Of a DNA stretch of 56,365 nucleotides, positions 21,191 through 27,934 are shown one piece after another. The notes beneath the pieces were generated by a model. That model had not been told where the DNA came from. It searched no databases and saw only the letters and a program-made list of their open reading frames with translations. Origin of the DNA: Bacteroidota bacterium (lineage in GTDB: Bacteria > Bacteroidota > Bacteroidia > Bacteroidales > Prolixibacteraceae); assembly GCA_023251435.1 (NCBI GenBank), contig JAHEYU010000035.1, positions 1 to 56,365 on the forward strand. Direction: 5' to 3'. How positions within the stretch are numbered: position 1 is the first letter of the stretch; the number at the start of each line of letters is the position of its first letter. Both the position numbers and the translations under genes were made by a program.

Positions 21191-22455
21191 ATTGTCTTTC
21201 TACGGATGGGCATCGACATGCAACGCGCGCCGCCGCCGCCACGTGCAAGCTCGGAGCCGGGAATAGTCACAACGCATTTTCCTTCAGGAACATCGCACAA
21301 TCCGTTCAATAAATCTTTTGCCTGAATAATTTGAAATCCATTCAGGTTTAGTTGTTCTATGGTATGAACATTCCGTTCGTAGCCAATTACTTTTCCGGGA
21401 GCGAAAGCAAAAAAGTTGGCGCCGCTGTGCCATTGTTCGCGTTCCTGTGTCCAGCTGTCAATTCCGCCGCCGCATCTGATCGGTTTTAGGTCGATTCCAA
21501 GTTTTTTAAGTGCTTTGGGTAGATTTTTTTCTTCTTCAATGCTTATAACTTCTCCGTTTTCAACCTGAATATGAATGGTATGAAAACGGTTTGTTCCCAT
21601 GATCAGCGGCTCGTAAACCATACATGCATCTATGTCGAGAAAGGTAAAAACCATGTCGAGGTGAATGAACGATTCCGGTGTATCCGGCAATTCCTGAATC
21701 AGGATATGGCGCAAACCGGCTTTTTTTGCTTTGATATTTTCGAGAATAAAGTCGATGCCCTGCGTACTGGTTCTGATTCCGGTACCGATAACCAGCACAT
21801 CTTCGCGCCCAACCTGGAAGTCGCCGCCTTCGATTGAAATGCCCGGATATTTCGAAATTATTTCAGGAGTATTTGGATTGATAGTGGTGGTTTCGAGCAA
21901 AGGATGGTAATTGAAAATCGCATCCATAATAACAGCTTCGCGGTCGCGAACTTTACTGGCCATTTTGCCAATTAATACCTCGTTTCCAAACGACATGGAA
22001 GCATCGCGCGTGAAAAGAAAATTGTGCAGTGGCCGAAGACTGAACCGTTCGAGACTCAGATAACGGGTTAGGTTATTTCGTTCGAGATAGACTCCCTGAA
22101 TCAGTTGCCTTGCAAGTTCTCCGGCACTCTGCTCCATGAGTTTGGGCAAAATTTCCATTGCCCCTTCGTTGATGCAGATATTTTTCAGCAGCGAAGTTTT
22201 TACCTGATGATCGTTTAAAACATCAGATAATAAATCCCTGACTTCAAACGTACGCGAAACTTTATTCAGTACCCCTTTGAAAATGGCATATTCTTCACCG
22301 GCAACCGATAGGTTCAGAATGTCGCTGTAAAGCGCGCGTTCAGCATTTTCAGGCGTCATTTCTTCAACTTCCAGTCCGGGCGTATGAACTATAACTCCTT
22401 CGAGTTGGCCAATCTCAGAACAAACTTCGATTTTAATTTTTTGATTTGGTTGCAT
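21187..22455 (-). CDS. arcA: Arginine deiminase
   Basis: The enzyme has 422 residues and hydrolyses L-arginine to citrulline and ammonia. Active-site motifs are FTRD (148-151), EGGD (209-212), HLDMVFTFLD (265-274) and the nucleophile Cys412 in GGGARCMSMP. All are present, so it should be active. No ornithine carbamoyltransferase, carbamate kinase or antiporter gene is adjacent, so the full ADI pathway is not encoded here. It is divergent from the DUF4294 gene. Confidence 0.95.
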   Translation of the reverse strand: MQPNQKIKIEVCSEIGQLEGVIVHTPGLEVEEMTPENAERALYSDILNLSVAGEEYAIFKGVLNKVSRTFEVRDLLSDVLNDHQVKTSLLKNICINEGAMEILPKLMEQSAGELARQLIQGVYLERNNLTRYLSLERFSLRPLHNFLFTRDASMSFGNEVLIGKMASKVRDREAVIMDAIFNYHPLLETTTINPNTPEIISKYPGISIEGGDFQVGREDVLVIGTGIRTSTQGIDFILENIKAKKAGLRHILIQELPDTPESFIHLDMVFTFLDIDACMVYEPLIMGTNRFHTIHIQVENGEVISIEEEKNLPKALKKLGIDLKPIRCGGGIDSWTQEREQWHSGANFFAFAPGKVIGYERNVHTIEQLNLNGFQIIQAKDLLNGLCDVPEGKCVVTIPGSELARGGGGARCMSMPIRRKTI

Positions 22456-22479
22456 ATTCTATTTTTTAATCGGGCGCCC

Positions 22480-22487
22480 CAAAGATA
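22480..22487 (-). promoter_or_regulatory. -7 element of arcA
   Basis: Read on the minus strand this is TATCTTTG, a perfect TAnnTTTG, 24 bp before the arcA ATG. Confidence 0.5.
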
Positions 22488-22575
22488 CAAACATTGGCAT
22501 GTGGATAATCGAAACTTTTTTTAATCGTTTCAGTTTTATAACATATAACTATCTTCGTTGCGGAAAACAGAAACA

Positions 22576-23163
22576 ATGAGTAAGTATTTTTTGATATGGA
22601 TTATTTTTCTTCTGGCTTTGCCGGCTGTGACTGCTCAGACTCCGACCGTCCCCAATTATGTAGGAGGGATTAAGTTAGATAACGACACAATTCCTCACAT
22701 TGAATTGCCCCAGATAAACGTATTCCCGAAAGCCCGGTTTAAATCGAAGCAGGAGGAACAGCAATACTGGCGGCTGGTATGGAAGGTTAAAAAAGTATAT
22801 CCTTATGCAAAAGAGGCATCAAGGCTTTATCAAAAGTATCAGCAGGATGTTCCTGAAAATGCTAAGCGACGCGACCGCCGGGTGTATGTAAAAAAAGCGG
22901 AAGATGAACTGATGAAACTTTATGGTCCCAAGCTGAAACAAATGTCGATTTCTGAAGGCAGGATTCTGATCAAATTAATCGATCGCGAAACCCATAATAC
23001 CTCTTATGATTTAATCGATCAGGTTAAAGGAAGTGTTCCGGCCGTTTTTTGGCAAGGCATTGCCCGCATTTTTGGGAACAATCTGAAATCGCATTACGAT
23101 CCTTATGGCGAAGATCGCCAGATAGAACAGATTATCATGTATATAGAAGCCGGATTGATCTGA
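22576..23163 (+). CDS. Exported DUF4294 protein
   Basis: The protein has 195 residues. A Sec signal (residues 1-20, ending VTAQ) is followed by PNYVGGIKLDNDTIPHIELPQINVFP. The DUF4294 core follows (about 60-180: YWRLVWKVKKVYPYAKEA, then GRILIKLIDRETHNTSYDLI and FWQGIARIFGNNLKSHYDPYGEDRQIE). The family is found almost only in Bacteroidota and has no known function. The open frame begins at a TTG six codons earlier; the ATG is chosen because it directly precedes the signal peptide. Confidence 0.8.
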   Translation: MSKYFLIWIIFLLALPAVTAQTPTVPNYVGGIKLDNDTIPHIELPQINVFPKARFKSKQEEQQYWRLVWKVKKVYPYAKEASRLYQKYQQDVPENAKRRDRRVYVKKAEDELMKLYGPKLKQMSISEGRILIKLIDRETHNTSYDLIDQVKGSVPAVFWQGIARIFGNNLKSHYDPYGEDRQIEQIIMYIEAGLI

Positions 23164-23170
23164 AGTTATT

Positions 23171-23198
23171 TGAACACTGCGATTGATCACTGATTTTT
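23171..23198. repeat. Short intergenic repeat E1
   Basis: TGAACACTGCGATTGATCACTG followed by T residues recurs almost identically at 49283-49308. Both copies sit just past a gene end. Confidence 0.5.
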
Positions 23199-24614
23199 CT
23201 AAATCCCTTTCCCTTTTACACATTCCATTACAGTGTAAATCAGTATTTTGAAATCGACATAAAGAGAGATGTTTTTGAGATACACCATATCGTACTGCAG
23301 TCGTTCAACCATTTCGTCAACATTCGAAGCATAGCCGTATTTTACCTGTCCCCATGATGTGATTCCGGGCCTTAGTTTCTGAAGGTGAGTTACATACGGT
23401 GCAATTTGTGCAATTTGCTCGATGTAGAATTTACGCTCGGGACGAGGGCCAACCAACGACATTTCACCCAGAATTACATTCATGAATTGTGGAATTTCGT
23501 CGAGGTGGGTCTTTCTCATGAACATACCAATTTTGGTAATGCGGGAGTCGTTCGAGCTAGAAAGTAAGGGCCCATTTGTTTCGGCATCGTTTACCATGGT
23601 TCTGAATTTATAGATGGTAAATGGCTTCCCGAATTTTCCGATGCGTTCCTGTTTATATAAAACCGGTCCTTTGGAACTGGATTTTATCATGATGGCCAGA
23701 ATCAGATAAACCGGAGAAAAAATGATCATTGCAATCAGAGAAGCAATAACATCCAGCAACCGTTTAATATTTTCCTGCCAAACGGGCATTAATCCGTTGG
23801 AGATTTTTAGCAACGGACTGCTGTAAATTGTACTTGTTTTTGCCTGATTTGAAAGAATATCGAATAAATCGGGGATTCCCCAGACTGCGTGAGTCCGGTT
23901 TTCGAGCATTGTAAGTATCTCGCTAATAAGTTTGTGTTCAGTCGATTCAATGGCAATAATAATTTCTTCAACCTCCATTTCATCAATTACTTTTTGAAGG
24001 TTTTTATAGCTTCCAAGGTTGGGCGTATACTTTTCAAGAGGAAAGCTTTTTCTTTCGTCAACAGTGAGGAATCCGATAATTTTATTTCCTGCAGGCCTTG
24101 TCTGTGCCATCATGTCTTCCACCAGTCTTAAAGCTTTTTGGTTTCCTCCAATGATGATGGTGTTAAAACCGATAACTCGTTTGTGTATTTTGTGTATCGT
24201 GTGAGTAGTAATAATCAGTCGGAACAGATAGGTAAATCCGAAATGCAGTCCGAGAAGCGTAAAATAAAGGTTATAGTATTTTTTGTAATCGCTTATCGAG
24301 TCATTCAGCAATAATAGAAAGAAAATTATAGTTACTCCACCTACCGAAGTCATAATAGTTTTTCCCAGTTCGAGCAGACGCGATTTGCGGTAAATGTTAG
24401 AATACTGCCCGGTAATGTAGTAAATAGTAACCCAGAAAACTGGAATAAAGAACAGTGCGAGGTAATATTTGTCAGTAAGTTCAAGCGGGATTTCGATACC
24501 GTATTTCAGCGGTTCGATATAGATTTTCCGGTAGAAATAGAATAAGGTCCAACTTACAATTGCGGCAATAATATCGAATACCAGATACCTGGCTACATGT
24601 AATTTTTTATTCAT
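23199..24614 (-). CDS. Polyprenyl-phosphate glycosylphosphotransferase (WcaJ/WbaP type)
   Basis: This 471-residue enzyme transfers a hexose-1-phosphate to undecaprenyl phosphate to start exopolysaccharide or O-antigen repeat units. Four N-terminal transmembrane helices cover about 8-140. A CoA-binding-like Rossmann domain follows (IIIGGNQKALRLVEDM, about 153-168). The re-entrant membrane helix begins at KRLLDVIAS (284). The catalytic domain shows YKFRTM (335-340), LDEIPQ (371-375) with the Asp-Glu pair, and SLVGPRPE (386-393). The start is the first ATG, 65 bp after a TACTTTTG -7 box. It is followed upstream by a Gfo/Idh-like gene on the same strand. No glycan cluster is present. Confidence 0.9.
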   Translation of the reverse strand: MNKKLHVARYLVFDIIAAIVSWTLFYFYRKIYIEPLKYGIEIPLELTDKYYLALFFIPVFWVTIYYITGQYSNIYRKSRLLELGKTIMTSVGGVTIIFFLLLLNDSISDYKKYYNLYFTLLGLHFGFTYLFRLIITTHTIHKIHKRVIGFNTIIIGGNQKALRLVEDMMAQTRPAGNKIIGFLTVDERKSFPLEKYTPNLGSYKNLQKVIDEMEVEEIIIAIESTEHKLISEILTMLENRTHAVWGIPDLFDILSNQAKTSTIYSSPLLKISNGLMPVWQENIKRLLDVIASLIAMIIFSPVYLILAIMIKSSSKGPVLYKQERIGKFGKPFTIYKFRTMVNDAETNGPLLSSSNDSRITKIGMFMRKTHLDEIPQFMNVILGEMSLVGPRPERKFYIEQIAQIAPYVTHLQKLRPGITSWGQVKYGYASNVDEMVERLQYDMVYLKNISLYVDFKILIYTVMECVKGKGI

Positions 24615-24678
24615 AGAAATAAATTGGTAGCTGATTTCATACGTACGTACGAACGCTTCAATTTTTAAAATATTGCGG

Positions 24679-24686
24679 CAAAAGTA
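24679..24686 (-). promoter_or_regulatory. -7 element of the glycosylphosphotransferase gene
   Basis: On the minus strand this reads TACTTTTG. The leader between it and the ATG contains CGTACGTACG, a 10-bp palindrome (24642-24651) that could be an operator or part of the leader structure. Confidence 0.45.
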
Positions 24687-24697
24687 AACTTTTTAAA

Positions 24698-25540
24698 TTA
24701 AAACTGAATTTCGTTGAAACGTAAATGTTCGCTGATTTCGTTAATAATACGATTTCCGTTTAGTAAATTGTCGAACGAATTAGCCTGTTTTTCCCTTTGT
24801 CGAATAATTCTGATGAAGTTTTCGATGGCGGTATATTCCTGATTTAAATGTGGATAAGAGATGTAAAGCGGGTTGTTGAATTCGAATTTTGTTCGTCCTG
24901 CTTTGCTGAATATTTCACAATATCCAGAAGCTTTTTCCTCCGAAAGAGTTAGGGTTGCTACGCTGCTATTTTCATATTCAATCCGAACATTTACAACTAT
25001 CTGTCCATTGGCATCAATCAGACCGAACACATCGGTTTTTTTGTAATTGCTTTGAACTACCCGGTTGATGGCAGTGACCAGCAGCAGCATTTCGCTGGCT
25101 GGTTTTATGGTCAAACCTTCGAAACAAGTTCGCAAATTTATCAGAAGGGGTTTCACATAGTTGTTCTGAAACGGGTCGAAATGCGGAATGAAATCAAACG
25201 GATTGTATATGAAATTTACAATTCCTGCCTCTTTTTCAAGGTCGATCAATTCTTTAATTTCACGGACATTCAGATTTGGAATTGTTCGCAGATAGATGTG
25301 TTTACTCTTTCTAAGTATCAGTCTGATAAGGTCGCTACTGATGCTTTTTTCGCTCAGAATCAGAATGGCGTCCGACTGTTCCATTAATTCGGAAGGGCTG
25401 AAAAGCACTTTGAAGTCGTTCGGAACTGTTGCATTTCCGGAGAAATACACCCCTGCAATATCAGCCTCGGGCATCTTTTTTAGATGCCTCATTAGTTCTA
25501 TATTGCTCGATTGGTCGCCAAAAATTCCGAGTTTTAACAT
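24698..25540 (-). CDS. Gfo/Idh/MocA-like protein with degenerate nucleotide-binding motif
   Basis: This 280-residue protein begins MLKLGIFGDQSSNIELMRHLKKMPEADIAGVYF. That is the layout of a Gfo/Idh/MocA Rossmann domain, but the glycine pattern is degenerate. Residues about 60-115 (QSDAILILSEKSISSDLIRLILRKSKHIYLRTIP) follow the family topology. The C-terminal half keeps the sheet that packs against the cofactor domain (VATLTLSEEKASGYCEIFSKAGRTKFEF). The EKP catalytic motif is not evident (LRTIP replaces it). It may be a non-catalytic or diverged dehydrogenase tied to polysaccharide initiation next door. The assignment is structural resemblance only. Confidence 0.5.
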   Translation of the reverse strand: MLKLGIFGDQSSNIELMRHLKKMPEADIAGVYFSGNATVPNDFKVLFSPSELMEQSDAILILSEKSISSDLIRLILRKSKHIYLRTIPNLNVREIKELIDLEKEAGIVNFIYNPFDFIPHFDPFQNNYVKPLLINLRTCFEGLTIKPASEMLLLVTAINRVVQSNYKKTDVFGLIDANGQIVVNVRIEYENSSVATLTLSEEKASGYCEIFSKAGRTKFEFNNPLYISYPHLNQEYTAIENFIRIIRQREKQANSFDNLLNGNRIINEISEHLRFNEIQF

Positions 25541-25652
25541 ACTTGCAAAATAGGAATAAATTAAAATCAGTAATATTGCTGGCCTAAATACTTTTCAACG
25601 TCGATTGTTAATAATCTTTGCTTTTACAGGTTTTTTGAACCTGCTAATTAGC

Positions 25653-25660
25653 TATTTTTG
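25653..25660 (+). promoter_or_regulatory. -7 element of pcm
   Basis: TATTTTTG matches TAnnTTTG and ends 15 bp before the chosen ATG. It overlaps the TTG that would otherwise extend the pcm frame. CAGGTT/AACCTG (25627-25643) form a small inverted repeat just upstream. Confidence 0.5.
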
Positions 25661-25675
25661 AAAAAAGGATTTTCT

Positions 25676-26326
25676 ATGGAGTTTCAGGATACATTACGTC
25701 ATCAGGGTTTACGGAAAAGATTGGTGGAAGGTATTCGTATTAAGGGGATTAAAGATGAAAAAGTACTGGAGGCTATCGGGAATGTCCCGAGGCATCTGTT
25801 TATGGACAGCAGTTTTCTTCAGTTCGCATATAAAGATCAGGCGTTTCCGATCGGGGCGGGTCAAACAATCAGCCAGCCTTTCACAGTTGCCATACAGACT
25901 CAGCTTTTGCAGGTTGAGCGGTACGATAAAATTCTGGAGGTCGGCACCGGTTCAGGCTATCAGGCAGCCGTTTTACTCGAACTTGGAGCAGCCGTTTATA
26001 CCATTGAAAGGCAACGCGAGTTGTACCTGAAGACTCAGACACTTCTTCCTCAAATCGGTTATCATCCTAAATTATTTTACGGCGATGGCTACAAAGGCCT
26101 GCCAACTTATGGGCCTTTCGATAAAATTATTATTACCGCCGGAGCTCCTGTAATTCCTGAAGAATTACTTACACAGTTAAAAGTGGGCGGCCGGATGGTA
26201 ATTCCGATGGGCCCCCGCGAAAAACAAACCATGTATGTATTGGTAAAAACCAGCGAAACCGAATATTACAAAGAATCGCACGGAACATTTGTGTTTGTCC
26301 CGATGTTGAAAGGCGTAGATAAATGA
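25676..26326 (+). CDS. pcm: Protein-L-isoaspartate O-methyltransferase
   Basis: This 216-residue repair enzyme methylates L-isoaspartyl residues in aged proteins using SAM. Class I methyltransferase motif I is LEVGTGSGYQAA (87-98). The family-specific GQTISQP (62-68) and the VPRHLFM segment (37-43) contact the substrate. FDKIIITAGAPVIPEELL is motif II/III. The start is moved from a TTG to the ATG encoding MEFQDTLRHQG because the TTG lies inside the -7 box. It is a single gene. Confidence 0.95.
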   Translation: MEFQDTLRHQGLRKRLVEGIRIKGIKDEKVLEAIGNVPRHLFMDSSFLQFAYKDQAFPIGAGQTISQPFTVAIQTQLLQVERYDKILEVGTGSGYQAAVLLELGAAVYTIERQRELYLKTQTLLPQIGYHPKLFYGDGYKGLPTYGPFDKIIITAGAPVIPEELLTQLKVGGRMVIPMGPREKQTMYVLVKTSETEYYKESHGTFVFVPMLKGVDK

Positions 26327-26416
26327 TTTACTATTTTTTCATTTACTATTTACCATTTCTGCGTTCAACATGGTTTTCAAATCGTAAATTGTAAATAGTC
26401 CAATTGTAAATAATTC
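26327..26416. repeat. Inverted repeat A3 (TTTACGATT family)
   Basis: The left side repeats ATTTACTATT and ATTTACCATTT. The right side repeats AAATCGTAAATTGTAAATAG and AATTGTAAATAATT. Together they form an imperfect long stem between pcm and the MBL gene. Confidence 0.6.
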
Positions 26417-26419
26417 AAT

Positions 26420-27058
26420 ATGTTGCAAATTAAAAAATTCACCTTCAATCCGGTACAGGAAAATACCTTCGTATTATTCGACGAAACCGGCGAGTGCGCC
26501 ATTATTGATGCGGGATGTTATTTCGAAAATGAACGGTTGGAACTCGACGCTTTTATTGCCGAAAAGCAGTTAAAACCTGTCCGGCTGATCAATACCCATT
26601 GTCATTTCGACCACATCATGGGCATAAACCATTGCAAGGCAAAATACCAACTTGAGTTTGAATGTCATCCAGATGAAGCCATTTTGGTTGAGCAGGCTGC
26701 CGAACACGGTGATCTGTTTGCTATTCCGATGGAGCCGGTTGATGCGCCGGATGCTTTTTTTGAGGAAGGCGACAAGATAACTTTCGGAAATTCGTATTTG
26801 CAGGTTATTGCAGCTCCGGGCCATTCGCCGGGTGGTGTGGTTTTCTATAATCCTGAACAAAAAATACTGATTGCCGGTGATGTACTTTTCTACGGAAGCA
26901 TTGGTCGCACTGATCTTCCCGGAGGTAGTTTTGATCGATTGGTTGGAAATATTACCTCAAAACTGCTCACGTTACCTGAAGAAACAGTGGTTTTTTGCGG
27001 TCATGGCCCCGAAACCACCATTGGATTTGAAAAAAAGAATAATCCATTTTTGACGTAA
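26420..27058 (+). CDS. MBL-fold metallo-hydrolase (glyoxalase II-like)
   Basis: This 212-residue protein of the glyoxalase II subgroup has a complete metal site: THCHFDH (His60, His62, Asp64, His65), PGHSPG (His135), AGDVLF (Asp154) and CGHGPET (His195). It lacks the C-terminal HAGH domain, so it is a YcbL-type stand-alone hydrolase of thioesters or a related substrate. The start is directly behind the inverted repeat. The next gene is an unrelated toxin-antitoxin pair. Confidence 0.88.
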   Translation: MLQIKKFTFNPVQENTFVLFDETGECAIIDAGCYFENERLELDAFIAEKQLKPVRLINTHCHFDHIMGINHCKAKYQLEFECHPDEAILVEQAAEHGDLFAIPMEPVDAPDAFFEEGDKITFGNSYLQVIAAPGHSPGGVVFYNPEQKILIAGDVLFYGSIGRTDLPGGSFDRLVGNITSKLLTLPEETVVFCGHGPETTIGFEKKNNPFLT

Positions 27059-27125
27059 TCAGGTTCACTTTGATTCACCCAATCTCGAACTTTCTTAAGG
27101 GTAACTTTTAAAAGAGGATTTTGAT

Positions 27126-27133
27126 TATCTTTG
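27126..27133 (+). promoter_or_regulatory. -7 element of the DUF2281/PIN toxin-antitoxin operon
   Basis: TATCTTTG ends only four bases before the antitoxin ATG, so the transcript would be leaderless or nearly so. Confidence 0.5.
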
Positions 27134-27137
27134 ATTT

Positions 27138-27347
27138 ATGAAAGCAATAAAAGAAATAGAAGCAAAAATCAGTCAGTTATCTCCGGGGTTAATTGATGAG
27201 TTGGAACATTTTTTAGACTGCTTGATCAACAAAAATAATGTTCATCAACCATCAAAATTAAGACAGAATTGGGCTGGAGGTTTAAAAGATATTAACATGT
27301 CTTCCATCGAATTGCAAAAGAAAGCTTTAAATTGGAGACAAAAATGA
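27138..27347 (+). CDS. DUF2281/VapB-like antitoxin
   Basis: This 69-residue protein begins MKAIKEIEAKISQLSPGLIDELEHFLDCLI. It ends with the family tail, NWAGGLKDINMSSIELQKKALNWR, which matches the usual D/NWAGxLKD...SxELQxKALxWR of DUF2281 antitoxins. It lacks an obvious DNA-binding N-terminus. Its TGA overlaps the ATG of the PIN gene by the ATGA arrangement. It should hold the PIN toxin inactive. Confidence 0.82.
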   Translation: MKAIKEIEAKISQLSPGLIDELEHFLDCLINKNNVHQPSKLRQNWAGGLKDINMSSIELQKKALNWRQK

Positions 27348-27781
27348 GTTACCTGGTTGACACCAATATTTGGCTTGAACGTTTATTAGATCAGGAAAAA
27401 TCTGAAGTTGTTTCTCAATTCCTTGAGAACATCCCATTAAGTGATCTATTCGTCAGTGACTTCACTATTCATTCGATTGGCGTTATTCTTTCCAGATTTA
27501 AAAAATTTGGTGTACTTTCTGAATTTTTGGATGACTTATTTGTAAATGGGCAAATCGGACAACTTTCGCTGAATCCAAATGAATTAATGCAGTTCATTTC
27601 CAATATACAGGAATTCAATCTTGATTTCGATGATGCTTACCAACTTTCTGTTTCTCAAAAATATGACTTAGTTATAGTAACTTTCGATAAAGACTTTAAC
27701 ACAAAGGGCATACGCAAAAATACTCCTGAAGAAATAATTCAGCAGCTGGGAACAACAGACTGGGATTCATTAATTGTATAA
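27344..27781 (+). CDS. PIN-domain toxin (VapC-like)
   Basis: This 145-residue protein opens MSYLVDTNIWLERLL with the first PIN acidic residue, Asp6. Other acidic positions are Asp96/Asp97 (FDDAYQL) and Asp115 (TFDKDF). The position that carries Glu in classical VapC (here about 43, in DFTIHSIGVIL) is His, which seems to be usual for this PIN subgroup. PIN toxins are magnesium-dependent ribonucleases, often cutting tRNA or rRNA. The start is set at the ATGA overlap with the antitoxin rather than four codons earlier. The locus is AT-rich relative to its flanks. Confidence 0.85.
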   Translation: MSYLVDTNIWLERLLDQEKSEVVSQFLENIPLSDLFVSDFTIHSIGVILSRFKKFGVLSEFLDDLFVNGQIGQLSLNPNELMQFISNIQEFNLDFDDAYQLSVSQKYDLVIVTFDKDFNTKGIRKNTPEEIIQQLGTTDWDSLIV

Positions 27782-27834
27782 TGGGACTACAATTCATAAT
27801 TAATTAAATACAAAAAAAAATCAATATCGAAACT

Positions 27835-27853
27835 CTCCTATCTGAAATAGGAG
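27835..27853 (+). terminator. Possible hairpin after the PIN toxin gene
   Basis: CTCCTAT and ATAGGAG pair around a five-base loop. It lacks a T run, so it may be a weak terminator or part of the gcvP leader. Confidence 0.35.
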
Positions 27854-27934
27854 GGGCTAATAAAAATCATTTTAAACGATCCCCAATCTTCGTAAACTTG
27901 CACCCTCAAAACAGAAACAAAAATCTTAAATAAT

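Noticed and set aside
25658-25675. TTG start giving six extra residues to pcm
   Set aside because: The TTG is part of a perfect -7 promoter box, so it cannot be within the mRNA leader; the ATG at 25676 fits the family N-terminus.
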